The notes: generated by a model from the sequence alone, not told the origin. Numbered from the stretch's first letter, positions 47,204 to 56,732 are shown. The stretch is DNA of 64,000 nt from AV40 sp963817335 (GCA_963817335.1 CAWFNX010000005.1:1550001-1614000); one strand, 5' to 3'. Translations and numbers: made by a program.

Positions 47204-48562
47204 ATGAGCACGCCTGATTCGCAACGGATGGAAAAGATCGTCAGCTTGTGCAAGCGGCGCGGTTTCATTTTCCAGTCGAGCGAGATCTACGGCGGCTTGA
47301 ACGGACTCTGGGATTACGGACCGCTTGGCGTCGAATTAAAGCGCAATCTGAAAGATTATTGGTGGCGCGTCATGGTGCACGAGCGCGACGACGTTGTCGG
47401 AATGGACGGATCGATTCTGATGAACCGCGCGGTGTGGAAAGCGAGCGGCCACGAAGACACTTTCAGCGATCCGATGGTCGATTGTCGCACCTGCAAGGCG
47501 CGACTCCGCGCCGATCAGGTGATTGACAAGGGCAAAGGCAAACAATGTCCGAATTGCGGCGGCAAGGATCTGACCGAGGCGCGCGCGTTCAATTTGATGT
47601 TCAAAACCTACGTCGGCGCGACGGAGGACGAATCGAGTGTGACTTATCTTCGCCCGGAAACAGCCCAGGCCATCTTCGTTCAGTTCAAAAACGTGCTCGA
47701 TGTCTCGCGTAAGAAATTGCCGTTCGGCATCGCGCAGATCGGCAAGGCGTTCCGGAATGAAATTAATCCGCGCAATTTCACGTTCCGCTCGCGCGAGTTC
47801 GAACAGATGGAGCTCGAATATTTTTGTCGCCCCGAAGAGGGGATGAAGCTGCTGGAGTATTGGAAAAAGGAGCGGCTCAAGTTTTACGAGAACATCGGAA
47901 TTTCGCGCGAAAAGTTGCATGTCCTCGATGTGCCGGCCGAAGAGCGCGCCTTTTATTCCAAAGGGACTTACGACATCGAATACGAATTCCCGTTTGGCCG
48001 GCAGGAGCTCGAAGGCGTTGCCTACCGGACCGATTACGACTTGGCGCAGCATCAAAAGGCCAGCGGCAAGTCGCTGGAATATTTCGACGAAGAGACCAAA
48101 CAGAAATTTATGCCGCACGTGATCGAGCCGAGCGCGGGAGTCGATCGCACGGTGTTGGCCCTGATCTGTGAAGCGTATTCGGAAGATCAGGCGCCGGACG
48201 AAAAAGGAAAGATGGAAACGCGCACCGTGCTTCGATTTCATCCGCGGGTTGCGCCGGTCAAGTGCGCGGTGTTCCCGTTGTTGAAAAACAAGGAGCCGCT
48301 CGTCGCCAAAGCCAAAGAAGTTGTCGATCGTCTTCGACCGCACATGTTCGTTTTCTACGACGAATCAGGTGCGATCGGCCGGCGTTATCGTCGCCAGGAC
48401 GAAATCGGCACGCCGTTTGGGATCACGGTCGACTTCGAGACGCTTGGCGAAAAGGATGCCGCGCTACGGGACACCGTCACGCTGCGTGAACGCGATTCGA
48501 TGAAACAGGAACGCGTCGCGATTACGGATCTGCCCAACCTTCTCGTTTCACGAATTCGCTGA
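47204..48562 (+). CDS. glyQS: Glycyl-tRNA synthetase (single-chain, homodimeric type)
   Basis: The 452-residue class II synthetase opens KIVSLCKRRGFIFQSSEIYG and has motif 2 GKAFRNEINPRNFTFRSREF (residues ~180-200). Motif 3 lies at VIEPSAGVDRTVLALICEAY. A zinc-type insertion (CRTCKARL...CPNCGGKDLTEA) is present. The C-terminal ~100 residues are the anticodon-binding domain (VAPVKCAVFPLLKNKEPLVA). It charges tRNA-Gly in the cytoplasm. This eukaryote/Thermus-like form replaces the alpha2-beta2 type of many bacteria. Confidence 0.95.
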   Translation: MSTPDSQRMEKIVSLCKRRGFIFQSSEIYGGLNGLWDYGPLGVELKRNLKDYWWRVMVHERDDVVGMDGSILMNRAVWKASGHEDTFSDPMVDCRTCKARLRADQVIDKGKGKQCPNCGGKDLTEARAFNLMFKTYVGATEDESSVTYLRPETAQAIFVQFKNVLDVSRKKLPFGIAQIGKAFRNEINPRNFTFRSREFEQMELEYFCRPEEGMKLLEYWKKERLKFYENIGISREKLHVLDVPAEERAFYSKGTYDIEYEFPFGRQELEGVAYRTDYDLAQHQKASGKSLEYFDEETKQKFMPHVIEPSAGVDRTVLALICEAYSEDQAPDEKGKMETRTVLRFHPRVAPVKCAVFPLLKNKEPLVAKAKEVVDRLRPHMFVFYDESGAIGRRYRRQDEIGTPFGITVDFETLGEKDAALRDTVTLRERDSMKQERVAITDLPNLLVSRIR

Positions 48563-48567
48563 TTTCT

Positions 48568-48625
48568 GTAGCGGCGCTCTATGAGCGCCGCATTACTTGT
48601 CCGGCGGTCACAGACCGCCGCTACA
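48568..48625. repeat. Twin-palindrome intergenic repeat
   Basis: GTAGCGGCGCTCTATGAGCG then CCGC; the second half is CGGCGGTCACAGACCGCCG, ending CTACA. It lies 8 bp before the MmcQ/YjbR start. Confidence 0.6.
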
Positions 48626-48632
48626 ACAAAAG

Positions 48633-48995
48633 ATGAATATCGAAGAATTGCGCGACTACTGTTTAGGCAAGTCAGACGTTACTGAAAGCACGCCGTTCGG
48701 GCCGGACACGCTCGTATTCAAAGTCGGCGGCAAAATTTTTGCCATCACGTCGCTCGATGAAATTCCGGCGCGGGCGAATCTAAAATGCGATCCCGACCTC
48801 GCGCTCGAACTGCGCGATCGTTACGAGCAAGTCCGTCCCGGGTATCACATGAACAAAAAGCATTGGAACACGGTCGAGATCGAAAGTGGGATTCCGGACG
48901 TGGAGATCCGGACGATGATCGATCATTCCTACGACCTGGTGGTGAAGAAAGCACGTTCAGGTAGCGGCGGTTCACCGAACCGCCATGGCGATTGA
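48633..48995 (+). CDS. MmcQ/YjbR-family protein
   Basis: The 120-residue cytoplasmic protein opens MNIEELRDYCLGKSDVTEST. The family core is PFGPDTLVFKVGGKIFAITS, followed by RPGYHMNKKHWNTVEI. This double-wing DNA-binding-like fold has no established molecular role. The last 12 residues (SGSGGSPNRHGD) are read from a GTAGCGG repeat that replaces the native stop. Confidence 0.85.
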   Translation: MNIEELRDYCLGKSDVTESTPFGPDTLVFKVGGKIFAITSLDEIPARANLKCDPDLALELRDRYEQVRPGYHMNKKHWNTVEIESGIPDVEIRTMIDHSYDLVVKKARSGSGGSPNRHGD

Positions 48996-49013
48996 GGTCA
49001 ATCGCCGCTACCT
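48960..49013. repeat. Twin-palindrome repeat joining two convergent genes
   Basis: GGTAGCGGCGGTTCACCGAA leads to GGCGATTGAGGTCAATCGCC and GCTACC. It encodes the C-terminal residues of the MmcQ gene on one strand and the TAG stop (49008-49010) of the LTA-synthase-like gene on the other. Confidence 0.7.
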
Positions 49014-51002
49014 GGCCGGCCATTCACTGCCCTTCATCGCGCGCCACCAGCCGAGGCCGTGCAACTGTTGATATCGGAGAGCCAGCGCTTCGCCGTCGAC
49101 GTTCGTGACCGGTTGACCGTGCAAATCTTCGACGTGAGTCGGCTCGTTGATTTTTAAAATGTAATTGGGACCAATTACCGCATTGCCGCCAAAACCGGCT
49201 TGAGGTTGCGATTGGTCGAACAAATCGCGACCGAACGAGTGATATTCAAAACCAGCAGGGGCGGCGAGATTGATAAAAGTCGGTACGATATCGAGATGAC
49301 TGCCGGCCAATCCGGCCGTTTGCGGGACTTGTTCGAGCGCTTTCGGTCCGTGAATGACCAGCGGCACGGCGAGACTTTCGTACAAGGTGTGGGTCGGTCG
49401 CGCCGAAACGTATTGCTTGCGCGAATAATGATCGCCAGTGACCGCGACAATCGGCCGGTCCAGTTTCGCTTCGACTTCGGAAACAAAATCGCCGACGCAT
49501 TTGTCCGAATACCAGAGGTGACCGAGGACCCGAATCTGCTCGTCGGAAAGTCGCGCGCCCAGCGGATCTGATTTCACCACGTTCGGATCAAACCCGTTCC
49601 TCTCCAAGTTCACGCTATAGGGCGGATGATAAGAAGTGGTCATGATCAGGTTGAAGGTCGGCTCGGGGCCTGTGTGTTCGGCGATGTATTGAAACAAATG
49701 TTCGTCATCCACGCCCCATTCCTTCTGACGAGCTTGCGGAGCCATCTGATCGCCGCCGTAAACTTCTTCAAATCCCTGCTCGCGACAGAATTCCCCGATG
49801 CGTTGCCAGCTCAGATATCCGCCGTAAAAAAAGCGTGGCTTGTACCCCAGCTGTTTGAATATTGGCGCCGACGCAGTCGGTAATCCACGACGGACGACCG
49901 GTTGAAAATTCACGAAGGCACGCGCGAACGGCAGACCGGTAATGATCACGCCGAGAGTTTCGATTGTGCTGGTTCCCGACGAAATGAAACCTTGAGCTTG
50001 AATGCCGGTTTGGCCGAGCTGCTTGAGCCGATCGGTAAGATGAAGTCCCGCGTATTCCGGCTGCATCGCCCATGCGTCGTAGCTTTCCATTACAATGATG
50101 AAGATGTGGGTCGGCTTTTGGCCCAAACTACCGGGCGCCATTCGTTTCAGGCAATCGTCGAGATTCGCGGCGTTTAGTGCGCTGGGAAAGATTGCAGCGG
50201 CAGCACCGCGAATGTCGCCGGTCGGCAAAATCCTTCGCAAACCGGCCGATTTTTGCATTACGTGTTCTTGCCAGATCGCGTAGCGCAGAGCGAAAAACGG
50301 ATTCAGCACGATCTTGTTGAGGAAAACATCGCCGGTTGATTCCGCTTTTTTCAGCCCGGCCAGATTGTGGCCCAGCCAAACTCGCGCTCCGACAAACGCC
50401 CAAGCGACAATCAACAGGATCGCGATCAGTCGCGCGATCCTGCTGCCGAGAAAATTCGGACCTTCAGCAGACTCTGCTTTCCGGCAAAGCTTGTTCAGCA
50501 GCCAGGTGCCGATGATCACGCTCGCCATGATCAAAATGATGATCAGGACGACGTGGTAGCTCTTCCAAATCGTGCTGAAAATCGCCGCGCGATCGTCGTA
50601 AATCAGTCCAAAAATCCAATGATCGAACTGATTGTCGTACTCGACGAAATACCCGACGTCGGCGACGAAGATGAACGCGCAAGCAGTGAGAACAATGACC
50701 ATCGTTAGCTGACGGAGCCGGCGTTGCCAGATTCCCAGCGGATAAAAGAATCCGAAGAGGGTCAGTGTTAACGACGGAAGAAGAGCCCAGGTCGCCGCTG
50801 TTGCATCCGAGCTGAGACCGGTATTCAGACAGCGAGTAAGCGCTAGTGCGGTCGGCGGTTGCGATAATTCGCCATGGAAAATCGAAAACAATGTGACTCG
50901 AAAGCCTAGAAACAAAAGCACGAGGACCAGCCAAAGAATCAGGTCGACAACCAACTGGCCGAATCCGCCGGTGGAGCGCGATCGCGGACTTATCGCTTCC
51001 AT
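49008..51002 (-). CDS. LTA-synthase-like membrane sulfatase/phosphotransferase
   Basis: The 664-residue protein has five N-terminal helices and a large periplasmic sulfatase-fold domain from about residue 290. HIFIIVMESYDAW opens the domain, GTSTIETLGVIITGLP carries the nucleophile Thr/Ser, and VAVTGDHYSRKQYV holds metal ligands. Relatives transfer glycerol-phosphate or phosphoethanolamine onto envelope glycans. In a Gram-negative-type cell it more likely modifies periplasmic glucans or LPS (inference). It directly follows murI with no gap. Confidence 0.85.
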   Translation of the reverse strand: MEAISPRSRSTGGFGQLVVDLILWLVLVLLFLGFRVTLFSIFHGELSQPPTALALTRCLNTGLSSDATAATWALLPSLTLTLFGFFYPLGIWQRRLRQLTMVIVLTACAFIFVADVGYFVEYDNQFDHWIFGLIYDDRAAIFSTIWKSYHVVLIIILIMASVIIGTWLLNKLCRKAESAEGPNFLGSRIARLIAILLIVAWAFVGARVWLGHNLAGLKKAESTGDVFLNKIVLNPFFALRYAIWQEHVMQKSAGLRRILPTGDIRGAAAAIFPSALNAANLDDCLKRMAPGSLGQKPTHIFIIVMESYDAWAMQPEYAGLHLTDRLKQLGQTGIQAQGFISSGTSTIETLGVIITGLPFARAFVNFQPVVRRGLPTASAPIFKQLGYKPRFFYGGYLSWQRIGEFCREQGFEEVYGGDQMAPQARQKEWGVDDEHLFQYIAEHTGPEPTFNLIMTTSYHPPYSVNLERNGFDPNVVKSDPLGARLSDEQIRVLGHLWYSDKCVGDFVSEVEAKLDRPIVAVTGDHYSRKQYVSARPTHTLYESLAVPLVIHGPKALEQVPQTAGLAGSHLDIVPTFINLAAPAGFEYHSFGRDLFDQSQPQAGFGGNAVIGPNYILKINEPTHVEDLHGQPVTNVDGEALALRYQQLHGLGWWRAMKGSEWPAR

Positions 51003-51803
51003 TTACGACAGGGCGCGGATTTCGATATCGCCGAACTGAAGCTGGAGCGCGTCGCGCGCGACGTTCAGAAAGTTGTCGGCGGAATCCGTGAGCGCAACGT
51101 TCAGCTTGCCGTTGTTGAGCGGCGCTGCCCGGAGTGATTCCTGATCCAACATTTGTTCGACCGCGCGCGCGCAATTCTGCGCAGAATCGACAATCATGAT
51201 CTGACGTCTGAGCACACGCGCAATTGCGCCGGTCAACAGCGGATAGTGCGTGCAACCGAGCACCAAGGTGTCGATTTCGTCTTCAAGCAGTGGGTCGAGA
51301 TAGCGCAGGATAATTTGTTCCGTTACGTCATCGCGGAGCAACCCTTCTTCAATCAACGGAACCAGCAACGGACAAGCCCGGCTTATGACATGCACGTTTG
51401 GGTCCTCCGCTTGCAATGCTTTTTCGTAGGCCCCGCTTCGAATGGTCGCGCGCGTTCCGATTACGCCGATGCGGCGGTTACGGCTCGCCGCCAGCGCCGC
51501 TCGCGCGCCGGGCTCGATCACGCCGATTACAGGTACGGGAAATCTCTGGGTTAACGCCGGAAGCGCGACTGATGAAACTGTGTTGCATGCCACGACCAGC
51601 GCCTTCGCCTTTTCTTTCGTTAGCATTTCCGCGAGCTCGATAGCGTAGCGCTGGACCGTTTCGGGACTTTTGGGGCCATAGGGGACGCGAGCGGTGTCGC
51701 CGAGATAGGAAATGTTTTCGTTCGGAAGCAGATCGCGCAGGGCCTTGACCACGGTCAGGCCGCCAATGCCCGAATCGAAAACGCCGATGGGTCGCTCGTC
51801 ACT
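51003..51803 (-). CDS. murI: Glutamate racemase
   Basis: The 266-residue protein from ATG 51803 (MSDERPIGVFDSGIGGLTVV) has both catalytic cysteines, in VVACNTVSSVALPAL (residue ~74) and VLGCTHYPLL (residue ~185). FDSGIGG is the substrate-binding loop. It makes D-glutamate for peptidoglycan in the cytoplasm. The next gene on the same strand, an LTA-synthase-like protein, starts one base after its stop, consistent with an envelope operon. Confidence 0.95.
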   Translation of the reverse strand, partial: SDERPIGVFDSGIGGLTVVKALRDLLPNENISYLGDTARVPYGPKSPETVQRYAIELAEMLTKEKAKALVVACNTVSSVALPALTQRFPVPVIGVIEPGARAALAASRNRRIGVIGTRATIRSGAYEKALQAEDPNVHVISRACPLLVPLIEEGLLRDDVTEQIILRYLDPLLEDEIDTLVLGCTHYPLLTGAIARVLRRQIMIVDSAQNCARAVEQMLDQESLRAAPLNNGKLNVALTDSADNFLNVARDALQLQFGDIEIRALS

Positions 51804-51817
51804 CATGCAGCGCGAAA

Positions 51818-51873
51818 GGTAGCGGGGGTTCATCGAACCGCCAATAGGCGATTGAGGTCAATAACCTCTACCT
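51818..51873. repeat. Twin-palindrome repeat (degenerate copy)
   Basis: GGTAGCGGGGGTTCATCGAA then CCGCC, ending GGTCAATAACCTCTACC. It lies between the divergent murI and valS starts, so here it cannot serve as a terminator for either gene. Confidence 0.6.
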
Positions 51874-51910
51874 CTTGCAATCCACGTTGGCTCTCGGATG
51901 ATTCATCGCG

Positions 51911-54577
51911 ATGGCTGAGCTTTCCAAAACCTACGATCCGCGAACCGTTGAACCGAAATGGTATCAACGCTGGATCGATAACAACGATTTCGAGGCCGAC
52001 GCGGGTTCGAAGAAGAAGCCGTTCTCGATCGTCATGCCGCCGCCGAACATCACCGGTGTTCTGACTCTAGGCCACGTTTTGAATAACTCGATTCAGGACA
52101 TTCTTGCCCGTCGTGCCCGAATGCAAGGTTTCGAAGTGTTGTGGCTGCCGGGAATGGATCACGCCGGAATTGGAACCCAAACTGCGGTCGAAAAATGGCT
52201 GCGCAAAAACGAAGGCGTGACGCGACACGATCTTGGCCGCGAAAAATTTCTCCAGCGCGTGCTCGAATGGCAGGACAAACACGGCGGGATCATCATTCAA
52301 CAATTGAAGAGGTTAGGCTGCTCGTGTGATTGGTCGCGTCAGCGCTACACGATGGACGAATCTTACGCCCGCGCCGTCGCCGAAGTTTTTGTCGATCTTT
52401 ATAAAAAGAAACTGATTTATCGCGGCCGGCGAATGATCAACTGGGACCCCGCCGCCCAAACTGCGTTGTCAGACGAGGAAGTCGTCAACAAACCGCAGAG
52501 CGGGAATTTGTATTTCGTCCGCTATGAAATCGTCGATCAGCCCGGAGAGTTTCTGGAAGTCGCGACCACGCGGCCGGAAACGATCATGGCCGACACTGGG
52601 GTGGCCGTTCATCCAAAAGACAAGCGGTACGCCAAACTCGTCGGAAAAGATGTGTGGCGGCCGATGCCTCGCGAAAAAATTCCAATCGTCTCGGATGAGG
52701 CAATCGATCCCGAATTTGGCACTGGGATTCTCAAAGTCACTCCCGCGCACGACAAACTCGATTTCGAAATCGGTCAGCGCCACAAAATGGCGGTGATCGA
52801 CGTTCTGACTCCGGACGGAAAAATAAATTGCCCAGCGGTCCCGGAATTAGACGGGCTGGATCGTTTTGAAGCGCGTAAAAAAGCGGCTGAATTACTGGAG
52901 GCTAGGGGACTCCTCGCCAAAGCAGAGCCCTACCAAAACAACGTTGGTTTCAGCGATCGCAGCGACGTGCCGATCGAGCCGCGATTAAGCGAGCAATGGT
53001 TTTTAAGATATCCAAAAACCAAAGAAGTGCTCGCGGTGGTGAAGAAACATCTGATCCGCTTCTTCCCGCGGCACTGGGAAAAAGTTTACGAGCAGTGGAT
53101 CAAGAACATTCAGGATTGGTGCATCAGCCGCCAGGTTTGGTGGGGACACCGGATTCCGGCGTGGTACCGCCGGAATCAAAAGTCAGAAGTCAGAGGTCAG
53201 CCTGCCCGCCGTAGCCTCGGCGAAGGCGGGAGGTCAGAAATTTATGTCGGATTGAAGCCGCCTAAGGACCCGGAGAATTGGATCCAGGACAACGATACCC
53301 TCGACACCTGGTTTTCGTCGTGGCTGTGGGCTTACGAAACGATGGATCTGAAGACGCGAAAGAAATTTTATCCGACCAGCGCGCTGGTGACCGGGCCGGA
53401 CATTATTTTCTTTTGGGTCGCGCGAATGATTTTCGCCGGGCTCGAGTTCAAACCTGGCAAGACGAAGAAGACCGAAGACAATATTCCGTTCCACGACGTT
53501 TTCTTCACCAGCATCATTCGCGACAAGCAGGGCCGGAAAATGTCGAAGTCGCTGGGCAATTCGCCCGATCCGCTCGACTTGATCGACAAATATGGCGCCG
53601 ACGGACTGCGTTTTGGCCTGATGCGGATTGCGCCAAGTGGTCAGGACATTCGGTTCGACGAAAAGCAAATCGAAGAAGGCCGGAATTTCGCCACCAAACT
53701 TTGGAACGTCGCGCGCTTTCGCCAAATGCATGGACCAAGCTCGGCCGACCCGAAGCTCGAGAACCTGTCGATCTACGCGATCGAACTTTTGGCGCGATTG
53801 AACGAAACGATCGACGGAATCGAAAAAGGTTATCGCAAATACGAGTTCAACACGATTGCGCAGCGGCTCTACGATTTCATCTGGAGCGATTACTGCGACT
53901 GGTTTGTGGAAGCAGCCAAGACGGAAATTTTCAGTGAGGACGAATCAAGAAAGAGGTCCGCCCTCGCGGTGATGGACTTTGTGCTGTCGGCGATCGTGCG
54001 GATGCTGCACCCATTCATGCCGCACATTACTGAGGAACTCTGGTCGTTGCTCGGATTAGGCGCGGGTTCGATCCAATTTGCGTCGCCACCAAAGAAGATG
54101 GCACTGAAAGATATCGATCTTAAGAAGCGCGAACTGGTCGCGGCGATTTACGAGACCGTCCAGGCCGGGCGCAATTTGCGGGCGCAGGCGCGCATTCCGT
54201 CGAACCAGAAAGCGAAGTTTGCGCTGCACTCGAAGCAGAACGGGTTGGCGAACGAACGGGAAACAATCGGGCGCCTCTTGAATGCTTCCGAGTTGGCCAT
54301 CGATCCGCATTTCCAAGCTGGCGCAGGAACGCCGATCGCGACAACTACGCTCGGTGAAATTCTTCTCATCGTTGATGTCGACCTGTCAGCCGAGCGCGAA
54401 CGGCTCGACAAGGAGATCGCGAAAGTCGAAGCCGATCTTCGGATCGTCGAATCGAAGCTATCGAACAAATCCTTCGTCGATCGCGCGCCGCGCGATGTGG
54501 TGGAACTGAATCGGCAGCGGCAGAAAAGTTTTACTGAGCAGTTAGCAAAGCTCAGGCAAGCGAGAGAGAAGTTGTAA
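51911..54577 (+). CDS. valS: Valyl-tRNA synthetase
   Basis: The 888-residue class I synthetase has the HIGH-type motif PPPNITGVLTLGHVLN (residues ~39-54), an editing domain at ~190-330 (FLEVATTRPETIMADTGVAV), KMSKSLGNSPDPL near residue 540, an anticodon-binding domain, and a C-terminal coiled coil (AERERLDKEIAKVEADLRIV). Between the editing and KMSKS regions is an unusual insert of ~20 residues (NQKSEVRGQPARRSLGEGGR) encoded by a dispersed repeat at 53178-53240. It charges tRNA-Val, and a tRNA-Val lies 5 kb away. Confidence 0.95.
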   Translation: MAELSKTYDPRTVEPKWYQRWIDNNDFEADAGSKKKPFSIVMPPPNITGVLTLGHVLNNSIQDILARRARMQGFEVLWLPGMDHAGIGTQTAVEKWLRKNEGVTRHDLGREKFLQRVLEWQDKHGGIIIQQLKRLGCSCDWSRQRYTMDESYARAVAEVFVDLYKKKLIYRGRRMINWDPAAQTALSDEEVVNKPQSGNLYFVRYEIVDQPGEFLEVATTRPETIMADTGVAVHPKDKRYAKLVGKDVWRPMPREKIPIVSDEAIDPEFGTGILKVTPAHDKLDFEIGQRHKMAVIDVLTPDGKINCPAVPELDGLDRFEARKKAAELLEARGLLAKAEPYQNNVGFSDRSDVPIEPRLSEQWFLRYPKTKEVLAVVKKHLIRFFPRHWEKVYEQWIKNIQDWCISRQVWWGHRIPAWYRRNQKSEVRGQPARRSLGEGGRSEIYVGLKPPKDPENWIQDNDTLDTWFSSWLWAYETMDLKTRKKFYPTSALVTGPDIIFFWVARMIFAGLEFKPGKTKKTEDNIPFHDVFFTSIIRDKQGRKMSKSLGNSPDPLDLIDKYGADGLRFGLMRIAPSGQDIRFDEKQIEEGRNFATKLWNVARFRQMHGPSSADPKLENLSIYAIELLARLNETIDGIEKGYRKYEFNTIAQRLYDFIWSDYCDWFVEAAKTEIFSEDESRKRSALAVMDFVLSAIVRMLHPFMPHITEELWSLLGLGAGSIQFASPPKKMALKDIDLKKRELVAAIYETVQAGRNLRAQARIPSNQKAKFALHSKQNGLANERETIGRLLNASELAIDPHFQAGAGTPIATTTLGEILLIVDVDLSAERERLDKEIAKVEADLRIVESKLSNKSFVDRAPRDVVELNRQRQKSFTEQLAKLRQAREKL
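53178..53240. repeat. Palindromic repeat inserted inside valS
   Basis: AGTCAGAAGTCAGAGGTCAG precedes the palindrome CCCGCCGTAGCCTCGGCGAA continued by GGCGGG (53205-53230), then AGGTCAG returns. The reading frame is kept. Confidence 0.7.
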
Positions 54578-54584
54578 TCTTGGG

Positions 54585-54668
54585 AATTGCAGCCGAGGAC
54601 GGCTGCCTCCACAGAAGAAATTGATTTGTTGTGGTGGCAGGCGTCTCGCCTGCTGGCACATCGTAGGC
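54585..54668. repeat. Repeat elements between valS and cstA
   Basis: Two hairpin elements are present: GCAGCCGAGGACGGCTGCCTC and GTGGCAGGCGTCTCGCCTGC. They sit in the cstA leader. Confidence 0.55.
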
Positions 54669-54689
54669 GTTTCAGCTAAACTTCAAGCG

Positions 54690-56726
54690 ATGTCGCTCTG
54701 GAAAAAGCTGCTGTGGATCGCGGTAACGTTGCTCGGGTTGGCGTCGCTGGCGGTCTTGGCGCTTTCTCGCGGCGAACAAATCAGCGCGCTTTGGATCGTT
54801 ACCGCGGGATTTTGCGCGGCGGCGATCAGTTACCGGTTCTACAGCAAATGGATCGCGGCGACAATTCTCGTGCTCAATGACGAGCGGGCAACGCCGGCAA
54901 TGGTCAAAAATGACGGCAAAGATTTTGTGCCGACGAATCGATGGATGGTGTTCGGTCATCATTTTGCGGCGATCGCGGGACCAGGACCCTTGGTTGGCCC
55001 GGTGCTCGCCGCGCAGTTTGGGTTTTTGCCGGGAACACTCTGGATTTTGATTGGGGCGACGCTCGGCGGCGCGGTCCACGACATGATCATGCTGTTCGCG
55101 TCGGTGCGACGCGGCGGGAAAACCCTCGGGCAAATGGTGAAGGACGAAATCGGCCCCGGCGTGGGCGTGCTCGCACTGATCAGCGTCCTCGCGATCATGA
55201 TCATTTTGCTCGCCGTGCTCGCGCTCGTCGTGGTACAGGCGCTGGCGAAAAGTCCGTGGGGCGTTTTTACGATCGCAATGACGATTCCGACTGCGTTGAT
55301 CATGGGCTTTGGTTTGCGCAGCGGAAAGGTGAACGTGACCGCGATAACGATTTTTGGTTTGCTCGGTCTCGCATTCGGAGTTTGGGGCGGACAATTCCTG
55401 GCGAATTTTCCGACGATCGAAGCCTGGTTTCGGCATGACGCGATCTGGATCGCATGGGCGATCATGATTTACGGATTGGCGGCGTCGATTCTGCCGGTGT
55501 GGATGCTGCTGACGCCGCGCGATTATCTGAGCACGTTCCTAAAGCTTGGAACGGTCGCGGCACTCGCGGTCGCGGTGATCTTGATTCATCCGACGCTGCA
55601 AATGCCCTCGCTGACAAAATTCATTGACGGCACTGGTCTCGTGTTCGCAGGGCCAGTGTTTCCATTTGTCTTTATTACGATCGCCTGTGGCGCGGTGTCG
55701 GGGTTTCATTCGCTAATCGCATCGGGCACAACGCCGAAGATGCTGTCCCGCGAGTCCCGCATTCGCGACATTGGGTACGGCGCAATGATCACTGAGATGA
55801 TGGTTGCGCTGATGGCGTTGATCGCCGCGTGCGTCCTTCAGCCCGGCGAATATTTCGCGATCAACACCAAAGGAACGCCGACTGAAGTCGTCGAGAAAGT
55901 CTCGACGGCGGGATTTCCGGTGACGGAAAGTGAGATGTCGACTCTGGCGCAGAATTTGGGCGAGGAAACAATGTTCAATCGCGCCGGTGGCGCGCCGACG
56001 TTTGCAGTCGGCATGGCCCACATGTTTGCGCGAGTTTCATCGAGCCCAACGGCGCTCGCGCTCTGGTATCACTTCGCAATCATGTTCGAGGCGCTCTTTA
56101 TTTTGACGACGATCGACGCCGGCACGCGAGTTGGGCGATTTTTATTACAGGATTTGTTAGGCAACGTGTGGCGACCGCTCGGCAACACGCGCTCGTGGAG
56201 CGCCAATTTTCTAGCCAGCGTCCTGCTGGTGGCAGCCTGGGGGTGGTTTTTGTATCAGGGCGTGGTCGATCCACTCGGCGGCGTGAATACGCTCTGGCCG
56301 TTGTTTGGTTTGGCGAACCAGCTTCTTTCCGTGATCGCGCTTTGTTTATGCACGACGATCCTGATCAAAATGCAGAAGACGCGATATATGTTCATCACGC
56401 TCGCCCCGCTGTGCTTTATGGGCGCGGTGACCTTCTCGGCCGGTTACCTGAAAATCTTTTCGGCGGACCCCAAGCTTGGATTTTTGAGCGGCGCACAATC
56501 GCTGGCGACTCAGGCGAGCAGCGATCCAACCAAAGCGCAGGAACTATTGCGGCAGGCCCACGTCTGGCAATTCGACGCGATCGTTGCCGGATTTTTCATG
56601 CTGTTCGTGTTTCTGATCGTGGTCGGCTCAGCAAGTCAGTGGTGGCAGCTGATTCGCGGGACGAGACCAGTCGTGCTATGTGAAAGTGAGTTTGTGCCGA
56701 TCTCCAGCGCGGAACTGGCGCACTAA
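54690..56726 (+). CDS. cstA: Carbon starvation protein A (CstA-type peptide/pyruvate transporter)
   Basis: The 678-residue inner-membrane protein has about 16 helices. The CstA signatures HHFAAIAGPGPLVGPVLAAQ (near residue 88) and TLGGAVHDMIMLFASVRRGG are present, along with SGFHSLIASGTTPKMLSRES. CstA transporters take up peptides or pyruvate during carbon limitation. I chose ATG 54690 (MSLWKKLLWIAVTLL), since the 23 codons upstream have no helix and lie in repeats. Confidence 0.92.
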   Translation: MSLWKKLLWIAVTLLGLASLAVLALSRGEQISALWIVTAGFCAAAISYRFYSKWIAATILVLNDERATPAMVKNDGKDFVPTNRWMVFGHHFAAIAGPGPLVGPVLAAQFGFLPGTLWILIGATLGGAVHDMIMLFASVRRGGKTLGQMVKDEIGPGVGVLALISVLAIMIILLAVLALVVVQALAKSPWGVFTIAMTIPTALIMGFGLRSGKVNVTAITIFGLLGLAFGVWGGQFLANFPTIEAWFRHDAIWIAWAIMIYGLAASILPVWMLLTPRDYLSTFLKLGTVAALAVAVILIHPTLQMPSLTKFIDGTGLVFAGPVFPFVFITIACGAVSGFHSLIASGTTPKMLSRESRIRDIGYGAMITEMMVALMALIAACVLQPGEYFAINTKGTPTEVVEKVSTAGFPVTESEMSTLAQNLGEETMFNRAGGAPTFAVGMAHMFARVSSSPTALALWYHFAIMFEALFILTTIDAGTRVGRFLLQDLLGNVWRPLGNTRSWSANFLASVLLVAAWGWFLYQGVVDPLGGVNTLWPLFGLANQLLSVIALCLCTTILIKMQKTRYMFITLAPLCFMGAVTFSAGYLKIFSADPKLGFLSGAQSLATQASSDPTKAQELLRQAHVWQFDAIVAGFFMLFVFLIVVGSASQWWQLIRGTRPVVLCESEFVPISSAELAH

Positions 56727-56732
56727 AGAATT

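Noticed and set aside
47336..48343. A 335-codon open frame on the minus strand
   Set aside because: It lies wholly antisense to glyQS, whose motifs are unmistakable; high GC codon usage opens shadow frames.
49008..51002. True lipoteichoic acid synthase
   Set aside because: Only the LTA-synthase-like sulfatase fold is shown; a diderm-type genome with Mla and LPS-type enzymes makes lipoteichoic acid unlikely.
54672..55436. A 254-codon minus-strand frame
   Set aside because: It is antisense to cstA and rich in Arg/His/Asp with no domain pattern.
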